In this document: positions 1 through 10,289 of the stretch, in pieces
Layout of the letters: every line of letters starts with the position of its first letter
Numbering within the stretch: the stretch's first letter is position 1
Source of the DNA: Arcobacter defluvii
GTDB taxonomy: Bacteria > Campylobacterota > Campylobacteria > Campylobacterales > Arcobacteraceae
Reading direction: 5' to 3'
Length of the DNA: 64,000 nucleotides
NCBI RefSeq assembly: GCF_013201725.1
Contig: NZ_CP053835.1
Coordinates: forward strand, 558,001-622,000
The notes under the pieces: generated by a model
What the model saw: only the letters and a program-made list of their open reading frames with translations
What the model was told of the DNA's origin: nothing
The model's database searches: none
Made by a program: the position numbers and the translations under genes

Positions 1-1
1 T

Positions 2-85
2 AAAAAACTTTCATATATGTATATTGCAGTTGCAGCTAATATTGGATTGATAGTTGGTTTATTAATTGGAAAATATCTTTTATAA
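2..85 (+). CDS. C-terminal end of a membrane protein (partial)
   Basis: An open frame enters from the left edge and stops with TAA at 83-85. The 27 visible codons give a hydrophobic stretch containing IAVAANIGLIVGLLIGKYLL, which looks like a C-terminal transmembrane helix with a Gly-rich face. The gene ends 27 bp before ubiE on the same strand, so the two may be co-transcribed. The family cannot be recognised from this fragment. Confidence 0.5.
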   Translation, partial: KKLSYMYIAVAANIGLIVGLLIGKYLL

Positions 86-112
86 AAAATAAGAATTAGG
101 AAAATAACTAAA

Positions 113-823
113 ATGGGAAAACAAGAAAAAATTGTATCAATGTTTAACGACATTGCAGGAACTTATGATGTAGCAAATAGAATTTTGTCAATGGGAATAG
201 ATAAATCATGGAGAAATAAAGCTTGTAATAAAACTTTTGAACTTTATGGAAAAAATAATATTGATAAAATTGTAGATGTTGCTTGTGGAACAGGAGATAT
301 GATTTTATTTTGGAAACAAGTTGCAAGTGAAAATAAAATTGATTTAAAAAATATTATTGGAATTGACCCAAGTGTTGGAATGATGGAAGTAGGAAAGAAA
401 AAACTTCCAGATGTTGAATTTATAGAAGCTTTTGCAACACAAATGCCTCTTGAAAGTGAAAATGCAGATATAGTTTCTATTTCATATGGAATTAGAAATG
501 TTGTAGAAAGACAAGAAGCTTTTCATGAGTTTGCAAGAGTTCTTAAAAAAGATGGTTTAGTTGTAATAAATGAATTTACAAAAAATAAAAAAGAGAAATT
601 ATTAGATCATGTAACAGATTTTTATATGAATAAAATCCTTCCAACTTTAGGTGGATTAATTTCAAAAAATAAAGAAGCTTATACATATTTACCAAACTCA
701 ATTGATGAGTTTTTAACAACAGAAAATTTATGTAAAGAGTTAAAAGTTGCAGGACTTGAACCAATTCATGTTAAAGCTTTCTCTATGAATATTTCTACTT
801 TAATTATTGCAAAAAAACTTTGA
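113..823 (+). CDS. ubiE: Demethylmenaquinone/ubiquinone C-methyltransferase UbiE/MenG
   Basis: This is a SAM-dependent methyltransferase of 236 aa, the usual size for the family. It makes the C-methyl transfer that turns demethylmenaquinone into menaquinone, the respiratory quinone of Campylobacterota. The N-terminus has the family pattern VSMFNDIAGTYD, followed by the SAM-binding motif I DVACGTGDM near residues 54-62 and the family motif SISYGIRNV near residue 123. An AGGA sits at 98-101, about 11 nt before the ATG, a slightly long spacing. It lies 23 bp before xseA and probably shares its transcript. The role is inferred from the family; substrate preference is not visible. Confidence 0.93.
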   Translation: MGKQEKIVSMFNDIAGTYDVANRILSMGIDKSWRNKACNKTFELYGKNNIDKIVDVACGTGDMILFWKQVASENKIDLKNIIGIDPSVGMMEVGKKKLPDVEFIEAFATQMPLESENADIVSISYGIRNVVERQEAFHEFARVLKKDGLVVINEFTKNKKEKLLDHVTDFYMNKILPTLGGLISKNKEAYTYLPNSIDEFLTTENLCKELKVAGLEPIHVKAFSMNISTLIIAKKL

Positions 824-846
824 TTTTTTTGCAATAAGGTAAACTT

Positions 847-2100
847 TTGAATCCACCAATTTCTGTATCAACTTTAAATGTTCAAATAAAATCTTTACTT
901 GAAACAACATTTATTCAAATTTATGTTGAAGGAGAGATTTCTAATCTTACTTATCATAATTCAGGACATATTTACTTTTCAATTAAAGATGAAAGCTCAA
1001 CAATTTCTTGTGTAATGTTCAAAGGAAATACAAAATATTTAAAATTTCAGCTTGAAAATGGTCTAAAAATTGTAATAACTGGAAGTTTAACTGTTTATGC
1101 GCCAAGGGGAAATTATCAAATTTTATGTAATAAAATTGAACCATCAGGGAAAGGTGCTTTAGCTTTTGCTTTTGAGCAATTAAAAAATAAACTTGAAGCA
1201 AAAGGTTATTTTGAATCAACTCATAAAAAGATTTTACCTAAGTATCCAAAAAGAATTGCCCTTGTTACAAGTCCAACGGGAGCTGCTATTGAAGATATGA
1301 AAAAAGTAGCATCACATAGATGGCCTTTAACAAAGTTTATTTTAGTCCCAACTTTAGTTCAAGGTGAAGGTTCAGCTTTTGATATAGTAAATTCAATAAA
1401 ATTTGCAGATAGTTTAAATTGTGATATTATGATTGTTGGTCGTGGTGGTGGAAGTGTAGAAGATTTATGGGCATTTAACGAAGAAATAGTTGCAAATGCT
1501 ATTTACACTGCTCGTACTCCAATTATTTCAGCTGTAGGTCATGAAATTGATTATATGATAAGTGATTTTGTTGCAGATATAAGAGCTGCAACTCCATCAA
1601 ATGCAATAGAAATTGCACTTCCAGATATAAATGAACATAGAATTTATTTAGATTCTTTGGCAAGTGAATATAATAATAGATTTAAAAATATTATATTTAA
1701 TAAACAACAAGAACTTCTAAATATGAAACGATTATTAGAACAAAATTCAATAGAAACAAAATTTACATTTATTCAAACAGAAATCAATCTTTTAAAATCT
1801 TCTTTTAAAACTGATTTATCTCAAAAAATCTTAAGTTCACAAAATGAGTTGAATTTGTTAGTTAGTAGTTTGAAAAATTCTTTTTCTTCAATTTTAGTGA
1901 AATCTCAAAATCAAATAGATTTATTAAAATCAAATTTTGAATTAAATCATCCAGATAAAAAAGATAAAAATGGCTTTGTTCAAATTTCTAAAAACAATAA
2001 AATAATTTCTTTAGATAATGTAAAAATAGGTGATGAAATAGAGTTACAAACGCCAAAATATATTGCAAGCTGTATATTGAATAAAATTGAAAAACAATAG
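847..2100 (+). CDS. xseA: Exodeoxyribonuclease VII large subunit
   Basis: Large subunit of exonuclease VII, which degrades single-stranded DNA in repair. The 417 aa protein has an N-terminal OB-fold (about residues 5-100, with VEGEISNLTYHNSGHIYFSIKD), the central catalytic region with LVTSPTGAAIEDM and the IVGRGGGSVEDLWAFNEE motif near residues 196-213, and a long helical C-terminal part rich in Lys, Asn and Leu. The start is TTG at 847 behind AAGG, matching where the OB-fold begins. No xseB small subunit is seen next to it. It follows ubiE closely. Confidence 0.95.
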   Translation: MNPPISVSTLNVQIKSLLETTFIQIYVEGEISNLTYHNSGHIYFSIKDESSTISCVMFKGNTKYLKFQLENGLKIVITGSLTVYAPRGNYQILCNKIEPSGKGALAFAFEQLKNKLEAKGYFESTHKKILPKYPKRIALVTSPTGAAIEDMKKVASHRWPLTKFILVPTLVQGEGSAFDIVNSIKFADSLNCDIMIVGRGGGSVEDLWAFNEEIVANAIYTARTPIISAVGHEIDYMISDFVADIRAATPSNAIEIALPDINEHRIYLDSLASEYNNRFKNIIFNKQQELLNMKRLLEQNSIETKFTFIQTEINLLKSSFKTDLSQKILSSQNELNLLVSSLKNSFSSILVKSQNQIDLLKSNFELNHPDKKDKNGFVQISKNNKIISLDNVKIGDEIELQTPKYIASCILNKIEKQ

Positions 2101-2173
2101 AATTTAAGTTTAGTGTAGGTAAAATAATAAGAAACAAGTTTTAAATACTTGTCTTATATTAAAAGGAATATTT

Positions 2174-2653
2174 ATGGAAAGTAATGACAAAAAAGTTGTA
2201 AATTACGCAAATACAAGTGAATTTATGACATTTGAATTGGGTGCAATGAAGTATGCGATAGAATTACCAAAAATTAGAGAAATCTTAACATATCCTGATA
2301 ATATTACTCCTTTACCAAACACTTCAAAATGGGTCAAAGGTCTTATTAATTTAAGAGGAGAAGTTGTTCCTATTTTAGATATTAGAATAAAATTTAATAC
2401 AGGTCCTGGTACTTATGATGAAAATACTTCTGTTATTGCCGTTATTACTGAAGATAAAAGAATGATAGGAATAATCGTTGATTTAGTTGATGATGTTCAA
2501 AAATTAGATACAAGTATGTTAGCTCCTGTTTCAGAAATGGGTTCAGCAATTCCATCTAAATATTTAAAAGGTTATGTTAGACTTGATAATAACCAAATGC
2601 TTGTAGTTATGGATATTGAAAGAGTTGTAGCTAAAGACGAATTAAAAGATTAA
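2174..2653 (+). CDS. cheW: CheW chemotaxis coupling protein
   Basis: A single CheW domain of 159 aa. CheW links methyl-accepting receptors to the CheA kinase at the inner membrane. The domain starts near residue 17 (FMTFELGAMKYAIELPKIREI) and includes the typical KGLINLRGEVVPILDIR segment. AAAAGGAA precedes the ATG at 2174. Only 6 bp separate it from the following REC-PAS gene, which suggests joint expression. No other chemotaxis core gene is in the window. Confidence 0.92.
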   Translation: MESNDKKVVNYANTSEFMTFELGAMKYAIELPKIREILTYPDNITPLPNTSKWVKGLINLRGEVVPILDIRIKFNTGPGTYDENTSVIAVITEDKRMIGIIVDLVDDVQKLDTSMLAPVSEMGSAIPSKYLKGYVRLDNNQMLVVMDIERVVAKDELKD

Positions 2654-2659
2654 GATAAA

Positions 2660-4012
2660 ATGAGTGTTGACAAAAGTTTACTAAAAAGATTCATTTTATT
2701 ATATGTTGAAGATGATGATGTAATAAGATTAGAGTTATCTCAACTGTTAAGTAATTTTTTTGCGAAAGTATTAGTAGCAAAAGATGGGAAAGAAGGACTT
2801 AGAACTTTTTTAGAAAATGAAGATGAAATTGATATTGTTTTAACTGATATTAATATGCCATACCTAAATGGAATAGAAATGGTAAAAAAAATTAGAGGTA
2901 TAAATAGTAAAGTTTCAGTAATTTTTGCAACAGCTCACTCCGATACTGAATTTTTAGCAGAAGCTATAAAATTAAGAGTTCAAGAATATATTGTTAAACC
3001 TATAGATGTAAGAAATCTATTGAGTTTAATGAATGATATTGCTTCAAATTTATATCAAGAGTTATTATTAAAACAACAACAAGAAGAATTATCAAGATAT
3101 AAAGAAATTTTAGATTCAAACAACATTGTAATAAAAACTGATATACATTTAAATATAACATATGTAAATGATTTATTCTGTCAAATCTCAGGATTTGATT
3201 CTCATGAATTAATAGGAAAAGAGCTTAAATCTTTAAAATTTCCTGATGTAGCTAGTGAAGTTTATACAAACTTATATGCAAAAGTTTTAAACCATAAACC
3301 GTGGCAGGGAAAATTAAAAAATTTAAAAAAAGATGGAACTTTTTACAATACAGACGCTTATGTTATACCAACTCTTGATGAGACAGGAGAGATGAATGGT
3401 GCAATTTCAATTCAAAAAGATATAACAGAAGAGTTAAATAAAAAAAGAGAAATACAACTTGCTTTAATGAAAGATAAAAGTGATATCTATATAAAAAGTA
3501 AAGAGGGTAGTTTAGAGCAAAATAGTATTATAAATGAATTAAAATACAAACTTGAAACTACACAACTTGAACTTGAGCATGCAATAAAAAATATTGATAA
3601 ATATATTTATAGTAATGAAAAATATAGACTAGAAAATAAAAATCTTAAAACAGAGATTGGATTATATAAAAAGAATTCAACTTCAAATATTGCTTTTAAA
3701 ATGTCAAAAGAAAATAGTGATTTAAGACTAGAAATTAAAAAATTAAAAGATAAATTATCACAAGTTGAACAAAATGATGAAAAAAGTATTTCCCAATTAA
3801 AAGTTAATTATGATGAAAAAATCACAGAACTTGAAGATAAAATAAGTGAATTAACTGAACAACTAGATTCGGTTCAATCAGATGAAGTTTTATTACAAAA
3901 ACTTGAATATTGGAAAGAAAAAGCTAAGATGGAAACACAAAGAGTTGAAAATCTTGAAAAACAGATAATCGCTCACGCTGATAAAAGTTTATTAAGTAAA
4001 ATATTTGGTTAA
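2660..4012 (+). CDS. Response regulator with PAS domain and long coiled coil
   Basis: A 450 aa multidomain signalling protein. Residues about 8-125 form a receiver domain with LLYVEDDD acidic residues, the phospho-acceptor Asp in LTDINMP and the conserved Lys in YIVKP. Residues about 145-260 are a PAS domain (NIVIKTDIHLNITYVNDLF and GAISIQKDITEE). From about residue 270 to the end the protein is charged and heptad-like, a probable coiled coil. It has no kinase, GGDEF, EAL or DNA-binding output, so it may act by protein-protein contact. Its neighbour cheW suggests, but does not prove, a chemotaxis or polar-localisation role. The receiver resembles that of the protein at 31403-33232. Confidence 0.82.
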   Translation: MSVDKSLLKRFILLYVEDDDVIRLELSQLLSNFFAKVLVAKDGKEGLRTFLENEDEIDIVLTDINMPYLNGIEMVKKIRGINSKVSVIFATAHSDTEFLAEAIKLRVQEYIVKPIDVRNLLSLMNDIASNLYQELLLKQQQEELSRYKEILDSNNIVIKTDIHLNITYVNDLFCQISGFDSHELIGKELKSLKFPDVASEVYTNLYAKVLNHKPWQGKLKNLKKDGTFYNTDAYVIPTLDETGEMNGAISIQKDITEELNKKREIQLALMKDKSDIYIKSKEGSLEQNSIINELKYKLETTQLELEHAIKNIDKYIYSNEKYRLENKNLKTEIGLYKKNSTSNIAFKMSKENSDLRLEIKKLKDKLSQVEQNDEKSISQLKVNYDEKITELEDKISELTEQLDSVQSDEVLLQKLEYWKEKAKMETQRVENLEKQIIAHADKSLLSKIFG

Positions 4013-4038
4013 ATAAATCAAGAAAATCTTGATTTATT
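4011..4038. terminator. Bidirectional terminator between convergent genes
   Basis: A perfect 12-bp inverted repeat (AATAAATCAAGA, loop AAA, TCTTGATTTATT) fills the 21-bp gap between two convergent genes and includes the last codons of the cyclophilin gene. T-rich sequence follows on the plus strand. Confidence 0.75.
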
Positions 4039-4564
4039 CTTTTATTGAAATAGATATGATTTTTATATCTTCAAAAGGTTTATCACCTTCATATTTATTT
4101 GTTGGTGTAGCTTCAATTTTTTGTATTACGTCAAAACCATTTTTTACATATCCAAAAATTGTATGTCTTCCATTCAACCAATAAGTTGGAACAGTTGTTA
4201 TAAAAAATTGACTACCATTTGTATTTGGTCCTTTATTTGCCATAGCTAAAATGCCAGCTTTATCAAAAACTGCATTTGGTGCAAATTCATCTTCAAATGG
4301 CTTATCCCAAATTGACTCACCGCCCATTCCTGTTCCTGTTGGATCACCACCTTGAATCATAAAGTTTTTTATAATTCTGTGAAAAATTTGATTATTGTAA
4401 TAACCATTTTTTGCATGAGTAACAAAATTCTCAACTGCTTTAGGAGCTAAATCAGGTCTTAACTCAATTTCTATGTTACCTTTTGATGTTTCAAAAATAG
4501 CCGTTGGATTTGCTGCCTCTAAAAGTAACACTAAAGAACATAGAATGAATAAAATTTTTTTCAT
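4034..4564 (-). CDS. Periplasmic cyclophilin-type peptidyl-prolyl isomerase
   Basis: A 176 aa cyclophilin with an N-terminal signal peptide (MKKILFILCSLVLLLEAA), so it should act on periplasmic proteins as a cis-trans prolyl isomerase. Catalytic-domain motifs are FHRIIKNFMIQGGDPTGTG, GILAMANKGPNTNGSQFFIT and HTIFGYVKNGFD. The family's binding Trp is replaced in the segment around WLNGRHTIFG, as in many bacterial small cyclophilins. It is alone on the minus strand, convergent with the REC-PAS gene. Confidence 0.92.
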   Translation of the reverse strand: MKKILFILCSLVLLLEAANPTAIFETSKGNIEIELRPDLAPKAVENFVTHAKNGYYNNQIFHRIIKNFMIQGGDPTGTGMGGESIWDKPFEDEFAPNAVFDKAGILAMANKGPNTNGSQFFITTVPTYWLNGRHTIFGYVKNGFDVIQKIEATPTNKYEGDKPFEDIKIISISIKE

Positions 4565-4677
4565 ATAAACCCTTTATTTATAGATTTTGGGAAATTAGTA
4601 TATTATATTAGATTTAAAAAAAAATAAAAAAGCTGTTTTAGTAGAATTTAAAAAAAAAGTGTTAAAATTCTCGAAAT

Positions 4678-4686
4678 TGTTATAAT
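4678..4686 (+). promoter_or_regulatory. Extended -10 promoter (TGTTATAAT)
   Basis: TG-T-TATAAT ends at 4686, just before the ATG at 4687, so transcription should begin near 4693. This makes the ATG at 4687 an unlikely start and supports the one at 4714. No clear -35 is seen, which is usual for sigma70 promoters in Campylobacterota. Confidence 0.7.
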
Positions 4687-4713
4687 ATGTTTTTAATTAA
4701 GAAAGGAAAAACT

Positions 4714-5076
4714 ATGGAAATGCCATCTATCCCTCAACCAACATTTTATATATTTAAATGCGAGCAAAGTTCACCTCCTGGAATGCCAAAACCATCATGT
4801 GTTAATGAAAATACAAGAGATTTATTTAATCATGCTGCACAAAGTTTAATGAAAAGTGGTTTAATGGGACCTGTTCAAATAGTTAGAACTTCTTGCTTAG
4901 GAAGATGTCAGATGGGACCTTTGATGTTAGTTGAGCCAGGGCATTTTATGTACTCTTCCCTATCTAAGGAAAAAATAGATAAAATAATTGAAGAACATAT
5001 ATTAGGTGGTAAACCAGTAGAAGAGTATTTAATACCTTCTTCATTTTGGGGTGAACCAATTAATTTAGTAAAATAA
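4714..5076 (+). CDS. Thioredoxin-like [2Fe-2S] ferredoxin domain protein
   Basis: A 120 aa protein with the four-Cys pattern of thioredoxin-like 2Fe-2S ferredoxins, related to Nuo[17 protein letters not shown] near the N-terminus and [12 protein letters not shown] in the middle. It probably transfers electrons, but the partner is unknown. The start at 4714 has AAAGGA 7 nt upstream. An in-frame ATG at 4687 lies directly after the -10 box and is rejected. It is followed 14 bp later by panD, with no evident functional link. Confidence 0.82.
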   Translation: MEMPSIPQPTFYIFKCEQSSPPGMPKPSCVNENTRDLFNHAAQSLMKSGLMGPVQIVRTSCLGRCQMGPLMLVEPGHFMYSSLSKEKIDKIIEEHILGGKPVEEYLIPSSFWGEPINLVK

Positions 5077-5090
5077 AGAGGGATTGTTAT

Positions 5091-5474
5091 ATGACATTTG
5101 ATATGCTATATAGTAAAATTCATAGAGCGACTGTAACAGATGCTAATTTGAATTATGTTGGATCAATTACAATTGATGAAGAATTAATGAATGCTTCAAA
5201 TTTAAGAGTTGGTCAAAAAGTTGATATAGTAAATATTAATAATGGTGAAAGATTCCAAACATATGTAATAAAAGGAAAAGCTGGTTCTAAAGATATGTGT
5301 CTAAATGGAGCAGCAGCAAGAAAAGTAGAAATAGGTGATAAAATCATTGTTATCTCTTATGCTTCATATTCAGAATCTGAACTAAAAAATTATAAACCAA
5401 CTGTAGTATTAGTTGATGAAAAAAATAATATTGAATTAATAACCAATGAATTAGTAGGAAGTGACCATGTTTGA
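5091..5474 (+). CDS. panD: Aspartate 1-decarboxylase
   Basis: PanD makes beta-alanine from L-aspartate for pantothenate and CoA synthesis. It is a pyruvoyl enzyme made as a proenzyme that cuts itself between Gly24 and Ser25. Here the sequence reads NYVGSITID with Gly24 and Ser25 at exactly those numbers when translation starts at 5091, which supports this start. Other family signs are [14 protein letters not shown] and LNGAAARK. The usual length is about 126 aa and this is 127. GAGGG precedes the start. It overlaps the ybaB start by a few bases. Confidence 0.96.
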   Translation: MTFDMLYSKIHRATVTDANLNYVGSITIDEELMNASNLRVGQKVDIVNINNGERFQTYVIKGKAGSKDMCLNGAAARKVEIGDKIIVISYASYSESELKNYKPTVVLVDEKNNIELITNELVGSDHV

Positions 5475-5787
5475 TGGGATTGATTTAAAAAATTTAAACT
5501 TAGGTGAAATGTTAAATCAATTTCAAGATATGGCAAAAAATGCAAAAGATGAAAATTCTTCAAAAATTTTTACATCAAAAGCTGGTGGAGGAATGGTAGA
5601 AATTTCTATTAATGGAAATTCAGAAGTTATTGATTTAAAAATAGATGATTCTCTACTTGAAGATAAAGATTCTTTACAAATTTTATTAATTTCATGTATG
5701 AATGATGTAATAAAACAAAGTGATGAAAATAAAAAAATGATGGCAATGAACCTAATGGGTGGTTTAGGTTCTTTTGGACAAAAATAA
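5467..5787 (+). CDS. YbaB/EbfC nucleoid-associated protein
   Basis: A 106 aa DNA-binding protein of the YbaB/EbfC family, which in other bacteria forms tweezer-like dimers on DNA. The visible core is [24 protein letters not shown] followed by [22 protein letters not shown]. The start at 5467 (MFDGIDLKN) is chosen because AGGAAG lies directly upstream at 5456-5461; an in-frame GTG at 5461 is itself part of that ribosome binding site. It overlaps panD by 8 bp and ends 4 bp before ispA. Confidence 0.88.
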   Translation: MFDGIDLKNLNLGEMLNQFQDMAKNAKDENSSKIFTSKAGGGMVEISINGNSEVIDLKIDDSLLEDKDSLQILLISCMNDVIKQSDENKKMMAMNLMGGLGSFGQK

Positions 5788-5791
5788 TTAT

Positions 5792-6652
5792 ATGAAAAAT
5801 TTATTAGACTCTTTTGAAGATTATTTATTAAATAATCTTCCTTCTTCAAAAACTTTTCATCCATATTTTGAAGATGCTTTATGTGATATGTTAAAAGCTG
5901 GTGGAAAAAGATTCCGTCCAATGCTTTTACTTTCAGTTGTAAAATCAAATAAATCTTTACTTCTTCCTAATGCAATGAGTGTTGCTCTTGGATTAGAATA
6001 TTTACATACTTATTCTTTAATTCATGATGATTTACCAGCTATGGATAATGCAGATTTAAGAAGAGGTTTTCAAACTTTACATAAAAAATATGATGAAGTA
6101 ACAGCTATTTTAGTTGGAGATGCATTAAATACTGAAGCTTTTGGTTTAATATCTAATGCTTCATTACACAATGATGTAAAAGTTGAGCTTATAAAATGTT
6201 TAGCTCAAAATGGTGGAATTAATGGAATGATAATTGGTCAAGCAATAGATTGTTTTTTTGAAAATCAAAAATTAGAACTTAGTCAATTAGAATATTTACA
6301 TATTCATAAAACTGCAAAATTAATTGCTGCAAGTCTTAAGATGGGAGCAATTATAAGTGAATATAATTTTGAAATACAAGATAAACTTTATAATTTTGGA
6401 ATTGATTTAGGACTGTTATTTCAAATCCAAGATGATATTATTGATGAAACTTGTAGTTCAGAAGATGCAGGAAAAACAACTCAAAATGATGGTGCTAAAA
6501 ACTCTTTTGTAAATCTTTTAGGATTAGAAGGAGCTATAAAAAGTGCTGATGAATTAGCATTAAAATGTATTAATATACTTAATACTTTTGATTCAAATTT
6601 AAAAGATTCTTTAGAAGAGTTACTTTTAAAATTCATAAATAGACACAAGTAA
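5792..6652 (+). CDS. ispA: Geranylgeranyl/farnesyl diphosphate synthase (IspA type)
   Basis: A trans-isoprenyl diphosphate synthase of about 286 aa that condenses isopentenyl diphosphate with allylic diphosphates for quinone side chains and undecaprenol. The first Asp-rich motif is HDDLPAMDNADLRRG and the second is QIQDDIIDETCSSEDAGKT. KAGGKRFRPML is the usual substrate-binding N-terminal segment. The start is uncertain: ATG at 5792 gives the usual N-terminus, while TTG at 5774 would overlap ybaB by 14 bp and add six residues. Chain length (C15 or C20) cannot be read from the sequence. Confidence 0.9.
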   Translation: MKNLLDSFEDYLLNNLPSSKTFHPYFEDALCDMLKAGGKRFRPMLLLSVVKSNKSLLLPNAMSVALGLEYLHTYSLIHDDLPAMDNADLRRGFQTLHKKYDEVTAILVGDALNTEAFGLISNASLHNDVKVELIKCLAQNGGINGMIIGQAIDCFFENQKLELSQLEYLHIHKTAKLIAASLKMGAIISEYNFEIQDKLYNFGIDLGLLFQIQDDIIDETCSSEDAGKTTQNDGAKNSFVNLLGLEGAIKSADELALKCINILNTFDSNLKDSLEELLLKFINRHK

Positions 6653-6686
6653 ATTTAAGACTCTTAGTCAATTTAACTCAAATATC

Positions 6687-6715
6687 TTGACAAATTATCT
6701 AAAATCTATTAAAAT
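6687..6715 (+). promoter_or_regulatory. groESL promoter
   Basis: TTGACA at 6687-6692 and TAAAAT at 6710-6715 are separated by exactly 17 bp, a near-consensus housekeeping promoter. Transcription should start near 6722, inside the CIRCE operator. Confidence 0.85.
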
Positions 6716-6742
6716 TTAGCACTTAGAAATTTAGAGTGCTAA
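6716..6742 (+). promoter_or_regulatory. CIRCE operator (HrcA site)
   Basis: TTAGCACTT, a 9-bp spacer and GAGTGCTAA match the CIRCE consensus (TTAGCACTC-N9-GAGTGCTAA) except for one base in the left arm. It begins directly after the -10 box, so bound HrcA would block groESL transcription until heat shock. hrcA itself is not in the window. Confidence 0.93.
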
Positions 6743-6788
6743 ATACTAAGTTTTAAAAGAAAATAAAAATATAATAAAAGGAAATAGT

Positions 6789-8686
<1,898 letters not shown>

Positions 8687-8709
8687 AAAATCATTTAAAA
8701 CTTTTTTAA

Positions 8710-8740
8710 AACCGTACTCTTATGAGTGCGGTTTTTTTTT
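8710..8740 (+). terminator. groESL intrinsic terminator
   Basis: AACCGTACTC, loop TTAT, GAGTGCGGTT (10 pairs with one G-U) followed by nine or more T. It lies 24 bp after the groEL stop. Confidence 0.92.
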
Positions 8741-8816
8741 ACTTAAAATACAAAATAATAAATAAGATAAGATTAGTCTAAATATTATAAAATAATTTTC
8801 AAAAATTTCTTTTTTT

Positions 8817-8825
8817 TGTTATAAT
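8817..8825 (+). promoter_or_regulatory. Extended -10 promoter (TGTTATAAT)
   Basis: TG-T-TATAAT at 8817-8825 lies 30 bp before the start codon of the HD-GYP gene, which has AAGAGGG as its ribosome binding site. Confidence 0.65.
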
Positions 8826-8855
8826 GAGAGCAATTTTCAAGAAGAGGGATTTCTT

Positions 8856-10076
8856 ATGACTTTAAGCCTTAATAAATTTCTATTTTCCATATCCTTTGCT
8901 TTGGATTTGGCAGAAAGTGAAATAAAGTGTACTTCATTAAAACATAGTAAAAGAGTTGCTTATATTTGTTTACAAATGGCTGATATTATGGGTTTAAGTG
9001 ATGAAGAAAAATTTGATTTATGTTCTTATTCATTATTACATGATAATGGTTTGATAGAGAGTTTTTGTAATTTTACAAGTGAATATAAACTAAATAATGT
9101 AGAAGAATATTTTGATATGGTTAATTTTGCAGAACATTGTACAATTGGAGAAAATAATATTAAAGATTTTCCTTTTTTGACATCTCAAAAAAATATTATT
9201 CTTTATCATCATGAAAATTTTGATGGTTCAGGATTATTTGGTAAGAAAGAAAGTGAAATACCTATTTTTGCCCAATTAATTTCATTTGCAGATACTTTAG
9301 ATACAAATTTTGATCTATCAAATATTTGTTATGATAAAAAAGAGTTAATTTTAAACTTTGTAAAAGAAAATGAAAAAAAACTTTTTTCTAAAAAAATAGT
9401 TGATGCTTATACTATATTAAGTGAATCTTTTTTATTTTGGGGAGATTTAGAGTATTTTGATGAAGTAAATCCTTTAGAAAAAATTTTACCAAATTTTACT
9501 ATTGAAGTGCCTCTTGAAAGTTTTTTATCTATTACAAAGATATTCTCAAAAATCATAGATGGTAAATCTAAATTTACAGCTAAACATTCAGTTGATTTAG
9601 AAGAAAAATCTTTAAAACTTGTAGAATATTTTAATCTAGATGATGAAACTAAATTAAAAATACAAATTGCTTCAAATCTTCATGATATTGGAAAACTTGG
9701 TACTCCAAATGCTATTTTAGATAAAGAAGGAAGTCTTACAAATCAAGAACTTTTTGAAATAAAAAAACATGCGTATTTAACCCATACAATTTTAAGTAAA
9801 ATAGATAATTTTAGTGAAATTACAAAATGGGCATCAGCACATCATGAAAAACTTGATGGTTCAGGTTATCCTTTTGGTTTAACTTCAAATGAATTAGGAC
9901 TAGAAGAGAGAATAGTTTCTTGTTTGGATTTTTATCAAGCATTAGTAGAAGATAGACCATATAGAAAATCTATGACTCATAAAGAGGCTGTTTTGATATT
10001 AAAAAAGAATCTAAGTGATTATGAAATAGATAAAAATATCGTAAATGCAATAGATATTGTTTTTGATGAAAAATAA
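8856..10076 (+). CDS. Tandem HD-domain protein, probable c-di-GMP phosphodiesterase
   Basis: A 406 aa cytoplasmic protein built of two HD-type hydrolase domains. The second (about residues 235-400) is a full HD-GYP domain with NLHDIGKLGTPN, HHEKLDGSGYPFGL and a conserved YRKSMTHKEAV segment, the class that linearises cyclic-di-GMP. The first (about residues 25-180) keeps LLHDNGL and YHHENFDGSG, but GYP is replaced by GLF and the HDxGK Lys is missing. No sensor or membrane domain is seen. It is monocistronic, with its own promoter and terminator. The substrate is inferred from the family. Confidence 0.82.
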   Translation: MTLSLNKFLFSISFALDLAESEIKCTSLKHSKRVAYICLQMADIMGLSDEEKFDLCSYSLLHDNGLIESFCNFTSEYKLNNVEEYFDMVNFAEHCTIGENNIKDFPFLTSQKNIILYHHENFDGSGLFGKKESEIPIFAQLISFADTLDTNFDLSNICYDKKELILNFVKENEKKLFSKKIVDAYTILSESFLFWGDLEYFDEVNPLEKILPNFTIEVPLESFLSITKIFSKIIDGKSKFTAKHSVDLEEKSLKLVEYFNLDDETKLKIQIASNLHDIGKLGTPNAILDKEGSLTNQELFEIKKHAYLTHTILSKIDNFSEITKWASAHHEKLDGSGYPFGLTSNELGLEERIVSCLDFYQALVEDRPYRKSMTHKEAVLILKKNLSDYEIDKNIVNAIDIVFDEK

Positions 10077-10077
10077 A

Positions 10078-10105
10078 AAAAGGTTCTATTTTAATAGAAC
10101 CTTTT
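10078..10105. terminator. Bidirectional terminator
   Basis: AAAAGGTTCTATT, 2-nt spacer, AATAGAACCTTTT directly after the HD-GYP stop. It is A/T-flanked on both sides, so it can also end the short minus-strand transcript starting near 10239. Confidence 0.88.
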
Positions 10106-10175
10106 AAAAAATTATTTATTAAGTAAATAAAACTTTTTATTTACCAAATTTACTCATAAGTAAATTTATTTTAAT

Positions 10176-10214
10176 TTAAAGTTTAACAACCATAAAAAGT
10201 GAAATCCTCGACAT
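10176..10214 (-). CDS. 12-codon ORF with perfect Shine-Dalgarno, in a short structured transcript
   Basis: On the minus strand an ATG at 10214 opens a frame for MSRISLFMVVKL and stops at 10176. AGGAGG (plus-strand 10219-10224) lies 4 nt upstream, the strongest ribosome binding site in this region. A TGTTATAAT promoter lies about 30 nt upstream. Downstream on the same transcript are two perfect 9-bp hairpins (plus 10146-10167 and 10124-10143) and then the terminator at 10078-10105, so the RNA would be about 160 nt with no further gene. It could be a very small protein, or a regulatory RNA that uses translation. No family is recognised. Confidence 0.45.
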   Translation of the reverse strand: MSRISLFMVVKL

Positions 10215-10244
10215 TTAACCTCCTATATTGTTTGAGATAATGTA

Positions 10245-10253
10245 ATTATAACA
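10245..10253 (-). promoter_or_regulatory. Extended -10 promoter of the short transcript
   Basis: Read on the minus strand the sequence is TGTTATAAT, identical to the -10 boxes at 4678, 8817, 57454 and 63222. It lies between the end of the histidine kinase gene and the 12-codon ORF. Confidence 0.6.
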
Positions 10254-10289
10254 TCTTTTTAAATTAAAATAAACTGAATCATGAAAAAA

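Noticed and set aside
4687-4713. Earlier ATG for the ferredoxin-like gene
   Set aside because: It sits directly after the -10 box TATAAT, before any plausible transcription start, while AAAGGA fits the ATG at 4714.
5523-5948. 141-codon minus-strand frame across ybaB and ispA
   Set aside because: Antisense to two well-supported genes, and no domain or start signal.
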